From assembly GCA_039090855.1 (NCBI GenBank), contig CM077028.1, positions 64,547,054-64,611,053 on the forward strand: a DNA stretch of 64,000 nt. Direction: 5' to 3'. The notes beneath the pieces were generated by a model that was not told where the DNA came from, did no database searches, and worked only from the letters and a program-made list of their open reading frames with translations. Position numbers and translations under genes: made by a program. Numbering within the stretch: the first letter of the stretch is position 1; each line of letters begins with the position of its first letter. Origin of the DNA: Macrothele yani. Taxonomy: Eukaryota > Arthropoda > Arachnida > Araneae > Macrothelidae. Positions 22,788-32,832 of this stretch are shown here, one piece after another.

Positions 22788-24412
22788 GAAAAGAAGATGG
22801 TTCTGTAACAAGAAATAGAGGCGAAATTTTGACAAGAGTGAAATATTTCTACTCCAAATTATATGAAAGGGATGATACATGTACTCCAGACATCATGAAA
22901 GGTACCAGTACCAGAGTTCTTCCAGTCCTCCCAGCAGAAGTTGCACATGCAATCAAGAACATGAAGCGGGGAAAAGCTCCAGGAGAAGATGGAATTACTG
23001 TAGACATCATACAAGAAGCAAGTGGACAAATTGAAACAGTACTCGCCCAAATTTTCACTCGATGCCTTAATGAAGGGAAAATTCCTGAGGATTGGAACAA
23101 CGCTACAATGATCTTGCTACATAAAAAAGGTGACATTGAGGATCTCAGGAACTACAGACCTATCAGCCTCCTATCAGTGGTTTATAAAATCTTCACTAAA
23201 GTTCTTTCACACCGCTTGAAGGTGACACTGGACATGGCTCAACCGAGAGAACAAGCTGGATTCAGGAGTGGCTACAGCACAATAGATCATATCCACGTAC
23301 TGAGAGAACTAATTGAAAGAGCGAGGGAATATGAACTTCCATTGTGCATGGCTTTTATCGATTATGAAAAAGCCTTTGATTCGGTGAAACCATCAGCAGT
23401 TGCAATGGCTCTGAAATCCTGCGGTATTGAAGATGCATACATTATTATTAATAACATCTATGAAAATGCAAGTGCAAAGATTCGGCTGTTTGAAAATACA
23501 ACACACATAAAAATTGGAAAAGGAGTGAGACAAGGTGACACCATATCTCCGAAGCTCTTTAATGCCACATTGGAAAATGTCTTTCAATCACTGAACTGGG
23601 AAAACAAAGGGATAAAGATTAATGGAGATTAACTAACCCACCTTCGTTTTGCTGATGACATAGTCATTTTTGCAACTACCTCATCAGAGCTACAGAGTAT
23701 GATCCAGGAACTTGCTGACAAGAGTAAAGAAGTGGGATTAAAAATGAACTTTCAGAAGACAAAAGTGATGTACAATGCTTTTACAAGAAATGAAGATTTA
23801 TCGATTGATGGAGAAAAGCTGGAGATAACAGACACGTACGTTTATCTTGGACAGCAGATATCAAGTGAGGGTCACATTGGTGAAGAAATTAATCGGCGTA
23901 CAAAACTTGCCTGGAGAGCTTTTGGAAGAAACAGCATAATTTTTAAGAGCAATATGCCATTATGTCTTAAAAGAAAAGTGTTTGATCAATGCATCCTTCC
24001 AGTGCTTACGTATGGTGCAGAGACGTGGACCTTAGCTAAAAGAGACATACAAAGGCAGCAGACAACTCAAAGACCCATGGAGAGGTGCATGCTTGGTGTA
24101 ACCAGGAGAGATAAGAAGAGGAACACGTGGATCCGAAAAATGACAAGAGTGGAAGACCTCATGATCAGAATTAAATCCCTGAAATGGCAATGGGCTGGAC
24201 ATACTGCCAGAAAAACAGACCATCGATGGACAGCCGAAATTTTAGATTGGATTCCAAGGGACAGGAAAAGACCCAGAAGAAGACCACATGGAAGATGGGT
24301 GGATGAAATTCGAAAGTATGCGGGAGTGACATGGAGGAGACTGGCACAAGACAGACCGTTGTGGAGGAAACTTGGGGAGACCTTCGTCCAGCAGTGGATT
24401 GATAATGGTTGA
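22778..24412 (+). pseudogene. RTE LINE ORF, reverse transcriptase and C-terminal part
   Basis: Same frame throughout, broken by one TAA at 23630-23632 where the copy at 9797-11064 encodes Tyr (NGDYLTHLRF). RT blocks visible: GKAPGEDGITVDII, LLHKKGDIEDLRNYRPISLL, EQAGFRSGYSTIDH, AFIDYEKAFDSV, GVRQGDTISPKLF, LRFADDIVIFA (catalytic Asp pair) and GLKMNFQKTKVM. Downstream, RTE-type C-terminal sequence includes YGAETWTL, RCMLGVTRRDKK, WQWAGHTARKTD, GRWVDEIRKYAGV and QQWIDNG. Only the nonsense codon and the upstream frameshift inactivate it, so it is a recent loss. Confidence 0.92.
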
Positions 24413-24679
24413 CAATGATGATGATGATGATGATATGGAATGAAATGTATTTTGAATTCGATATCATCTGCATTTACGCCCTCTAGCGGCGAAGTTGTGC
24501 CTGAAAAAAAACCCGGAATGCAAGGATCATCATTCTCACATTTCAAGCTTTCCAATGCAAAAAGAATTTTTCAAATCGGACTGATAATTGCAGAGATATG
24601 GTGCCCATAGGCGGGCGGATGGACAAACCGCTAACATAAGCACGTTTCTTTTTACAAAAGATGTGCTTTTAAAAAAACA

Positions 24680-26080
24680 AAATCATTTTATTCATGTCTC
24701 TCTAAAGTATCTTTTTCTTTTAGTTTGAATAAGAGTAATCTGTCACCTCTGTAAATAAAATACTTTAGCTTCCAAACATACAGTTCCGATACTTTTTCTT
24801 TTATCAATCCACGACCCATAAAACTTTAATATCACGGTCACTATTTTCATCTACTAGGGTAAGCATTGCATAAAAGCAAGCACTAGAAATATGGGAAATG
24901 TTCTCAACGCCTAACTTTTATCAGGAAAGAAATCTAGAATACAACTCTCTTTTAATTCTGGATAAGAATGCATTTTCGAAAAATAACTAAGCATTAGAGT
25001 TCAGTGACTCTGCTCGTGATCGACCATTTTTGATTCAGTCACTAAAAATATACTCCATTAAAATCTGAAGATCGATTTCTGTCTGATCAGAAGCAAGCTT
25101 TTCTATCTTGGTTTGGGAGAGAAAAATCAAAAGCTTATATATCCAATCTCAAAAAACTTGAGGGTATCCTAAACATAAGCCGCAAGAACAAAATTCTTGT
25201 AAAAGCCGTGTTGAATGGAGATCAGTCTCTATGGGGAAATGCAAAGCTATGATGCGCATGCGCGTGAGCACCACGAAAGGATAAACAAGGCGTTCTAATC
25301 TTCGTTTGCCAACCCCCTGGATATACGGAACCACTACATTACCGCACTCGATTCCCTCGTTCTATCTGCTTCCCTCTCTCTTGAGCCTCGAAACCAGGGG
25401 GGAAAGGTATTGAGTGGTGATGAGGTTTACCAAGAGAGTCACGTGTTTTCGAACTTTTGGGAGATCCCAGGATTTCACGGTTGAGGCATCGACTCTGCTT
25501 CTGTATTTAAATCTCTCCGCTGTTCCCTTCGTAAAACTCAGGAATTTTCCGAAACTCTTCGATTGTCCAATCCTGTTAGCGTTCGTTCTGTTCTCGCAGG
25601 TATTCGTAACACGTCACCAGCGATTTCTCATGCCATGTTCCTTCCAGAAAGTAGATTAGTGATGGCTGCGTTTTCGAGCGCACCAACTGGAATCCTTGTT
25701 TTTAAGAAATAAAAATTCTTCATGCGCGATGCAAAAGTGTTTGTCTTTCCCTTTGCCCGTAAAGTCTGTTAAGAGGACATAATCTATGGTAACATAATGC
25801 ACTCAGTGCTCTTTAGCGGATATAATTGTAGTCCTTCCAAGCCTTAGAAGAGTTTCTTCCTCTTTTTCTCCCCAGATGATTATTGTTTCTTGTTTTTAAC
25901 CAAGCGAAATATCTCGAACTTATATTAGTATTGACGTTGTACAGTATTTCTAGTCTTTTAATTCATATATTTTGTTCCGACACCATTTTTTTTTACAAAT
26001 TTACTTTTTAGTGTCCTTAGTCGCTAAAAAAAAAGTTGTTATTATCGGTTTAACAAGTGTCTTTACCAAAACTTGTAGAA
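24680..26080. other. Unassigned spacer
   Basis: AT-rich sequence with frames of 60-81 codons and no motif. No RNA gene seen. The segment 25100-25660 is more GC-balanced than its surroundings, but I cannot assign it. Confidence 0.35.
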
Positions 26081-26428
26081 CATACACCGAAGTGCCAAAA
26101 CATTATGTCCTCCTGCTTGTTATGACGTTGATTCTCCACGTGCCGCCAAAACACCTTTCACGCTGCGAAGCATGGATGCTACAAGATTTCTGTGTCTTGT
26201 GGTGTCTATCTCCTGGTAACTAACACGTTACCAGGAGATCATTTAACTCTAAGTTAAGTGGTTCAGCCGCAGCAGATCGGATTTGTTGTTCCAATACAAA
26301 CCACAGATGCTCGATTGGATTGATGTCTAGGAGATTTGGAGTCCACGACAATACCTGGAGATTTCCTTCATGCTCCGCGAATCATTCTCGAACAATCCGA
26401 GCAGTGTAGCATGGCGCATTATCTGCTG

Positions 26429-26656
26429 CCTTCCCCGTGGCGCAGTGGTCTAAACGATGGCTTCTGATCATTCGTCCGAGCTGGGTCCGGGTTCGAATCC
26501 CGGTGAGGCATCGACGTTGACATGACGCATGGACCTTACGGCGCTGGCTCTTTCCCTTCCCTGAAACCAGTGGCTCTAAATTAGGGACGGGCGACTGCTT
26601 ATAGCCCACTGAGTTGCTCACGGTGGTCGTCAAACCTCCAATAAACAAATAACAAC
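26429..26656 (+). mobile_element. Main tRNA-derived SINE
   Basis: CCCCGTGGCGCAGTGGTC head, B box GGTTCGAATCCC and standard body. The tail is AATAAACAAATAACA. The 11-bp target duplication ATTATCTGCTG lies at 26418-26428 and 26657-26667. Confidence 0.95.
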
Positions 26657-26795
26657 ATTATCTGCTGAAAGAGTCACTACTAGAGGGGAATACCGTAGAC
26701 ATGAAAGGATGTAACTGGTCTACAGTGATGCTTTAGATAGATGGTGGATGTCATAGTTGCCTGCACAGTGCACATGAATAATTACTCAGGGATTC

Positions 26796-27023
26796 TTTCT
26801 TTTTTTTTTTTTTTTTGATTGGAGTTTTAACGACCACCGTGAGCAACTCAATGGGCTATAAGCAGTCGCCCGTCCCTAATTTAGGGTCACTGGTTCCAGG
26901 GAAGGGAGAGAGCCAGTGCCGTAAGATAAACACAACATCCATGCCTCACCGCGATTCAAACCCGGACCCCGTTCGGACGAATGATCAGAGGCCATCGCTT
27001 AGACCACTGCGCCACCGGGGCGG
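26796..27023 (-). mobile_element. Main tRNA-derived SINE, inverted
   Basis: Reads from a T run (poly(A) tail) at 26796 to GCGCCACCGGGGCGGC at 27023. The 15-bp target duplication ATTACTCAGGGATTC is perfect at 26781-26795 and 27024-27038, so it is a recent insertion. Confidence 0.96.
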
Positions 27024-27086
27024 CATTACTCAGGGATTCCTAGCAGAACATTGCCCAAAGCATTACACGGATTACACAAAGCATTA

Positions 27087-27305
27087 CGCCGCCCCGGTGG
27101 CGCGGTGGTCTAAGCGATGGCCTCTGATCATTCGTCCGAACGGGGTCCGGGTTCGAATCCCGTGAGGCATGGATGTTGTGTATGTCTTACGGCACCGGCT
27201 CTCTCCCTTCCATGGAACCAGTGACCCTAAATTAGGGACGGGCGACTGCTTATAGCCCATTGAGTTGCTCACGGTGGTCGTTTAAACCTCCAATCAAAAA
27301 AAAAA
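27087..27305 (+). mobile_element. Main tRNA-derived SINE
   Basis: Complete copy with A/B boxes and an A tail. The short duplication AAGCATT precedes the head and follows the tail. It lies only ~60 bp from the inverted copy at 26796-27023, so the two form a long inverted pair able to base-pair in RNA. Confidence 0.94.
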
Positions 27306-27559
27306 AGCATTGCGCAGTCCATGGCTTTTCTCGCCTCAGACCACTTTTTGAAGGTACTAACCACGGCTAACAGTGAGCACCCCACAAGCAATGCGTCTCA
27401 GAAATGCTCAGACCCAGTCGTCTGGTCATTACAATTTAGTTATTATCAAACTCGCTTAAGTTCGCTGCATTTCCTATGTGAAGAACAAGAAATAACGCTG
27501 ATTAATGGAATTCAGTATCAAGTGTTATTTATGCCGTTTCATGACCTTCACAAAAACCC

Positions 27560-28690
27560 ACTCAAAAAGTCCCGAGACTAGGGCGATATACAAAAAAGTA
27601 CTTACGCTATTTAAGTCTGGCTATGATCTCCCTCAAAGTAGTCTCCTTGGGCAGCGATACACCACTGCCAGCGTTTTTGCCACTGTTGGAACGCTTCCTG
27701 GAAGTTCTGTTCGCGAATCGTGTCAAGCACCGTCTGCGATTTGCGCTAGATCTCGTACACGGTTTCAAAACGGCGACCCTTGAGCTTCAGCTTCATCTTC
27801 GGGAACAGAAAGAAGTCGCAGGGGTCCAAATCTGGCGAGTAAGGCGGGTGAGGAAGGTTAGTCATGCTGTTGCGGCTGCAAAACTGGCATGTTGCTAACG
27901 CTCTGTGAGCTGCTGCATTGTCGTGGTGGAGCAGGAAATCGCCCCTGTGCCACATTTCCGGTCGTTTGCGGCAAATGTCCTCCCTAAAACGCAGAAGAAC
28001 ATCGCAGTAAAAAAGGTCGGTAAAGATCTGGCCCTGGGGGACGAATTCACAGTGCCCAACTCCACGAATGTCGAAGAACACGATGAACTTGCTTTTGGTT
28101 GCGCTCCGGACTTGTCGGGCCTTCTTCCGTCGTGGAGATGCCGGGCTCTTCCACTGCGACGATTGTTGTTTGGTTTCCGGGGCGTAACCGTAGACACAAG
28201 TCTCCTCCCCAGTGATGACCCGCGACAGGAACGTTGGTTCATTCCCCACCTGTTGACGAAGATCTTGACAGAGTTCAACGCGAAGCGTCTTCTGTTCGGG
28301 GTTCAGAATTTTTGACACAAACTTTACAGCAACACAGTGCATGTCCAAAACCGAAGTAAGAATTTCTTGCACTGTTCCGTATGACACATTGACGACGGTA
28401 GCAATGTCTTGAATGGTTCTGCAACGATCCTCATGCACCAGTTCCCTAATTTTGTCCACATTTTCGGGGGTTTTGCTCGTGGACAGTCGCGCTGACCTCT
28501 CGTCGTCTTCCATTGCCTTTCTGCCGCTCTTGAAGTGCGAGTTCCGCTCAAATCACCTCACACGACTCATTGCTTCATTGCCTTAAGCCTTCCGCAACAT
28601 TTCATGCGTATCCGTTCCCGATTTGCCGAGTTTGACGCAGAATTTGATGTTCGCTCGGTGATCTAGTTTGCAGTCCATACCGAAATCGCA
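27560..28690 (-). pseudogene. mariner transposase relic
   Basis: The minus-strand frame starts near 28678 (MDCKLDHRANIKFCVKLGKS). After stops, the 255-codon frame 27746-28513 keeps the DD34D core: a helix-turn-helix segment (DRCRTIQDIATVVNVSYGTV), GEETCVYGYAPETKQQSSQW, LLHHDNAAAHRA and YSPDLDPCDFFLFPKMK. The first catalytic aspartate (GDET in the sister copy at 47468-48412) is glutamate here. The 3' side ends near AAAAAGTCCCGAGACTAG, the terminal repeat sequence, but no matching repeat is found at the other end. Several stops and the lost end make it inactive. Confidence 0.9.
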
Positions 28691-28699
28691 GCTGCGTTC

Positions 28700-29460
28700 T
28701 GCATGTGGTCCCCAAATATGGGGTAGCACAGCTCTTCGATTTGTATAAAGACACGCTGGTCACAGTGTTTTGTCTCTTCGGTGTATATCACACAAGAAAT
28801 AAATGGCCAGCGTAGAAAGTATCAACTACTTATTATAATGTATTCATCGACAGAAGAACCATGAGTAAGGTCGGTTTCTTCTGCTCCAAGGCGTGAAAGC
28901 ATTTTTTTTTGCTTTAAGTTAATTTACACGATACTTTCCGCTAGTTTTTTTACCCCTAAGCGTGGCAGAGGGCGGGATTCAAACATCTTGATTTCTGCTC
29001 AGGTAATCTGAGTTTCGTGCGGACGCGTGGAGGAAATACTCGTCTGAGAAATGGTTCACACTTTTGAGAGCAATTGAAATTGAAATGTATATATAACTAT
29101 GGACTGGAGCAGCCAGCTCTTCTCGCCGGAGGGATAAAGGCTAATACGTATACGGTCAAAACGTCATGGAACGCGGTGAACTCACTCCCACTCCATTTCT
29201 TTTAGAGTTCAAGAAAGGTAACAGTGAAATTAAATGAAAAATCAAAGGCATAACTGGATGTCCAGCTGTCTGTTGAAGCAAAAGAGAAATAAAATCTCAG
29301 ACAGTGATACAGTAAAAGTCACTCACTCAGGGGAGTGGACCACTTCTTACAAGGCTCTCAACTCCATCTAGTTCCCCATAGAGCTTATAGTTCCAGAGTA
29401 GAAGTCAAGCTAACATAACTTCGCACACTACCACCCCTTGAGGTCAGCAGACGAGCAGGA
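28700..29460. other. Unassigned spacer
   Basis: No gene, RNA or named repeat recognised. Confidence 0.35.
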
Positions 29461-29464
29461 GCTG

Positions 29465-29652
29465 GGGTGTGTTTGGGGATTTAAGGACGGCCTTGAACAA
29501 TTCGATGGGCTATAAGCAGTCCCCCATCCCTAATTTAGGGCAACTGGTTCTAGGAAAGTACCACATGACCTACACACCATCCTTGCCTCAGCCGAACCCC
29601 ATCTGGGAAAAATGGTCAGAAGCCGGCACTTAGACCACCGGAAAAACGGGGT
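29465..29652 (-). mobile_element. Old, decayed copy of the main SINE
   Basis: TTCGATGGGCTATAAGCAGT, CCCTAATTTAGGG and CACTTAGACCACCGG match the reverse complement of the SINE with many changes. The tail and flanking duplication are lost. Confidence 0.75.
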
Positions 29653-29903
29653 GGAAGACCAGCAGGAAGTGTCACGTTAATTTGCTCCGAGAAGAAAGAG
29701 CTTTCACCCCTTGGAGGAGAAGAAATCGAACGTAGCCATGGTTCTTCTTTCAGTAAATGACACACACCCTGCTTTAATTAATGGTTTATTTTCCATGAAG
29801 TCAAAGCGCATAGGCGAAGTTTCCGTCACTAATACATTTTAGTCAATAAACAGTTCTCAGATTGTAATTCATCAGATAACTCTTAATAGCAATATTATAC
29901 ACC

Positions 29904-29990
29904 GTAGATTCCGGTTAATTGGGCCATCGTATAATCGGGGAAGCCGTTTATTCGTGACAATTCTTGAAAAACATCCCAAATTATCTCTCT
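29904..29990. mobile_element. Single end of a pogo/Tigger-like MITE
   Basis: GTAGATTCCGGTTAATTGGG followed by TAATCGGGGAAGCCGTTTAT matches the left half of the MITE at 31745-32127. The second end is absent. Confidence 0.6.
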
Positions 29991-30052
29991 GGGATAAAGC
30001 TTCACATAATTGGGCCCAGCAAAAACCCAAGTGCTGGGAAACTGTTGGCCAC

Positions 30053-30082
30053 CAGCTGGCAGTGATGGGTCACTGCCAGCTG
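30053..30082. repeat. Perfect 13-bp hairpin
   Basis: CAGCTGGCAGTGA, a TGGG loop, then TCACTGCCAGCTG. A GC-rich palindrome inside the TGGC-rich segment. Confidence 0.9.
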
Positions 30083-30481
30083 AAAAATGCAGCTTACGGC
30101 CCGATAGCGGTCCGTTCGTTGGTGGCAGCGCTATCAGTTGGCGAGCCATTGAAGGCCCTGCAACATCGCCGTGAGTTGTGGGCCTCCAACAAGTAAGTGT
30201 CACTAGTGGCCCGTTGCTGGCAACCGATGCAACCCCAGCAGCATGTGGAAGCAACAGAACTGCGCATGCGCAGAAGCAACACTTGCTGTGTCCCTCATGG
30301 TACCAGTTAGCTGAAGACGATGCTATCGCCATCGTGTTATTTTGGTGGATGTTAAGAAAAAAAGCCATATGTAGAGAAGCAAATTAATTTCTTAATGAAA
30401 TTCCACGTCGACGAAGATATCAGATTAAGCCATGAAATACCGGATTTCAGCCATGAAATACCGGATTACAGCCATGAAATA

Positions 30482-30528
30482 CACCCACTCCATTCCCATG
30501 AATAACAATTCATGGAATGGAGTGGGTG
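30482..30528. repeat. 21-bp near-perfect hairpin
   Basis: The left arm (22 nt, CACCCACTCCATTCC then CATGAAT) and right arm (21 nt, ATTCATGGAATGGAGTGGG then TG) pair fully except for one extra C, with a 4-nt loop. Directly upstream (30430-30480) GCCATGAAATAC is repeated three times. Confidence 0.9.
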
Positions 30529-31095
30529 AATAACAAGAAATAATTTGAAACCGCTTGAAACAAAAGTCCCGGAAAAACATTAAAAGAAAAACGTTTGTTG
30601 GGAAAAAAAAAGAATTATACGCGTACAAAATTTATTAATTATTTGAAAAAAAAAAAAAGCAACGCTATGTGGATATAATGTACTCATCCATGGGTTGAAT
30701 ACACAAGACTGGGAGGAATTCGCTTCTAAAAATAACGAGAAGTTAAATAAAATATCTTTCCTCTTTAAAACAAAGATAGCTTCGGACAAGCTTTGGGAAA
30801 CTGCGGTAATCCTTGATTGTTTTTTTTATGCTACTACTGGGAAATTGGCGGACAAGATTCATCAAGTCATCAGTTACGTCACGTGGTTGCCGGCTGCCAC
30901 TACCGGCAAACTAGCGGACCACATTAGGCTAGCCATCATTTCTGGCACGTGCTTGCAGGGCCGCTGAAGGGCCACTTGTGGCACATACTGCCTGTGATGA
31001 ATAACTGATGGCCCTGTTGTAGCATATGGCAACTGATGGGGTGCCAACTATTGGCCAGCTGTTGGCCTGAACTGCCGGCCCTTCTGTTGGCCGGT

Positions 31096-31744
31096 TCAAA
31101 ACTTTGTTTATTACATTGTTTCAATTTGATACGGAGATTTTTAACGACTTATAGCTATTGCTTCTTGCGTTGGTGGATTTTCTATTAAGTACAGATACCT
31201 TACTTTATAAATAGTCGTCAATGTACGTGTCTTCTTTAGATATTCATTATTTGTTCTTTTTCCAGTTAAAAGCAATGCTTGACGATTTCTCCCTATATAA
31301 TACTGCTTATTTTACATTTAGAAATGCTACTTCCATGAGTTTTACGGCGTTTTTTAATTACAGAATACGAATATTTCTCTTCGTAAAAAGGAAAAACATA
31401 CCCTTCTATCCACAGCTTGTTAACGTGCGCCATTTTCTTAGCAGACGATATTTAACTGCAGCAGATGTTTCTTTCGTGTTCATCTAACACGCTGTTGCCA
31501 GTTTCATTTCTTTGAACTTTTTTTATTTTCTGTAATTTCTTATCGAAAACGTTCTAAAAATATGTGAACATCCTCTATAGATGGAATGTAAGTGTATGAG
31601 TAGTACTTCAAAGAAAACCCCGGCTTTCCAAATTAATATGGTTCGCACTTACGTCGTCTCTTAGCAACCTGAGATATGTATACATTCGGTGTTGATCGCT
31701 GGCTAGCTTCCATTCGATATAAACGTTACACGGCTGGCAGAATA
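31096..31744. other. Unassigned AT-rich spacer
   Basis: The longest frame is 88 codons, with no motif. No RNA gene or repeat named. Confidence 0.35.
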
Positions 31745-32127
31745 CAGTAGATTGCAGTTAATTGGGCCATTGGTTAATCGGGGAGGCTTGCCGCCCCGGT
31801 GGCGCAGTGGTCTAAGCGATGGCTTCCGATCATTCGCCCGGAAGGGGTCCAGGTTCAAATCCCGTGAGGCATTGATGTTGTGTTTGTCTTACGGCACTGG
31901 ATCTCTCCCTTCCCTGGAACCAGTGGCTCTAAATTAGGGTCGGGCGACTGCTTATATAGCCCATTGAGCTGCTCACAGTGGTCGTTAAACCTCCAATACA
32001 AAAAAAAAAAATTAATAAAAAAATAAATAAATCGGGGAGACCGTTTATCTTCGCATTATTGGAGCAGCCACTTATTTGGGACAAAGTATTCTAGCCCCGA
32101 TGTGTCCCGATTATCCGGAATCTACTG
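31745..32127. mobile_element. pogo/Tigger-like MITE carrying a SINE
   Basis: The left end CAGTAGATTGCAGTTAATTG and right end GATTATCCGGAATCTACTG form imperfect terminal inverted repeats flanked by TA on each side (31743-31744, 32128-32129). CAGT...ACTG ends and TA target sites are typical for pogo/Tigger elements. Without the SINE the element is only ~141 bp and non-coding, so it depended on a transposase elsewhere. Confidence 0.75.
31788..32029 (+). mobile_element. Main tRNA-derived SINE inside the MITE
   Basis: Full copy with an A-rich tail. The duplication AATCGGGGAG occurs at 31776-31785 and 32030-32039. It is younger than the MITE. Confidence 0.93.
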
Positions 32128-32129
32128 TA

Positions 32130-32832
32130 TTTCCCCAAAAGATACAAAATAACGAAAGTAATTGAACTCCTGCATAAGTTGTTCTTTTTTGCTGTGTCCG
32201 TGATCGTTCACGATTCTGCTGTATTAACGATATCTGATTTACACAAGACGTGTCATTAAAGTTCAGTAATACTGTCGTAATGCGTAAAAGGAAAGGTAGT
32301 GAATGGTGCGGTATCTTGCAGGACGCAGTCAAGTTCACGTGGTAACATGCCTGTAACAGTTACAGAGCTGTGAGAAAGAATGTCACACAAAGAGAGTATT
32401 GCGCAGCTGATGTAAGTGCACGGTTCAGAGAACCAAGGTTAAATTCTTCTAGCTGAACGAGCCGTTGCCGCTTGGGTCATCCATCGTATTCATCTTATCT
32501 GGCACCGGCTGACAACTTTTTGTTTTCCGGGCTGAAATTAGCACTGCAACATAGATATTCATGGACATTTCGGACATACAAGCGAACGAGACGTCCCAGC
32601 TGCAGACGATAAAAATAAAAAAAACTTTTCCTATAATTTTCAGCAGTTATACGAACGACTCGAATAGTGTTTTGTATCCGGGAGTAATTATTTTGAAGGC
32701 CAGTAAAGTAATATTTCCAAAATATAACCTATTGTTAATTTTTACCGCGCATTCCTATCTTCATTTACACACCTCGTAGGACTTATTACAGCCTTGTTTT
32801 CAAATCGGAAGAGATCACAGTTTTGTTCACAC
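32130..32832. other. Unassigned spacer
   Basis: No gene, RNA or named repeat recognised. Confidence 0.35.

Larger units (their letters stand above)
21409..24433 (+). mobile_element. Near full-length RTE-type LINE
   Basis: A 3.0-kb non-LTR retrotransposon. The 5' leader starts CCAACCCGCTTGGCCAGCG, the two enzymatic domains follow, and the 3' end is a (TGA)n tail (GACAATGATGATGATGATG), a hallmark of RTE-type elements. The target sequence ATAT flanks it (21405-21408 and 24433-24436). Inserted in the opposite orientation in a HINE-like element. Two lesions prevent a full ORF: a one-base shortfall in an A run near 22768 and a nonsense codon at 23630-23632. Confidence 0.92.
20300..24672 (-). mobile_element. 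HINE-like element, family 1, copy 5 (split by RTE LINE)
   Basis: Cores of the family run from about 20300 to 21404 and resume at 24437-24672. The right end shows the family terminus: a GGGCGGATGGAC remnant of the tetranucleotide tract, ACATAAGCACGTTTCTTTTT and AAAGATGTGCTTTT. Sequence corresponding to the opposite end unit (GATATTGCTGTAAACCGAAA) occurs at about 20825, so the segment 20300-20770 may be a second, partial copy. The full-length LINE sits between them with ATAT on both sides. Confidence 0.6.
26087..27470 (-). pseudogene. Tc1-like element relic interrupted by three SINEs
   Basis: The left end ACACCGAAGTGCCAAAACAT has the look of a Tc1-type terminus. On the minus strand near 26260-26340 the sequence encodes DINPIEHLWFVLEQQIRSA, the catalytic glutamate block of Tc1 transposases. 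The N-terminal part near 27310-27440 resembles IVMTRRLGLSISET followed by a helix-turn-helix region. The middle is missing or unreadable and frames are broken. Three copies of the main SINE have landed inside (26429, 26796, 27087). No clear right terminal repeat. Confidence 0.65.
30005..31095. repeat. TGGC/GCCA-rich segment of unknown nature
   Basis: Two blocks (about 30005-30300 and 30830-31095) are GC-richer than the surroundings and crowded with TTGGCCA, CAGCTG, GGCAAC and GGCCCT words, e.g. CTGTTGGCCACCAGCTGGC and ATTGGCCAGCTGTTGGCC. There is no clear fixed period. Open frames on both strands (up to 157 codons) have no recognisable domain. Confidence 0.45.

Noticed and set aside
27905..28315. 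136-codon plus-strand frame
   Set aside because: Antisense shadow of the mariner transposase.
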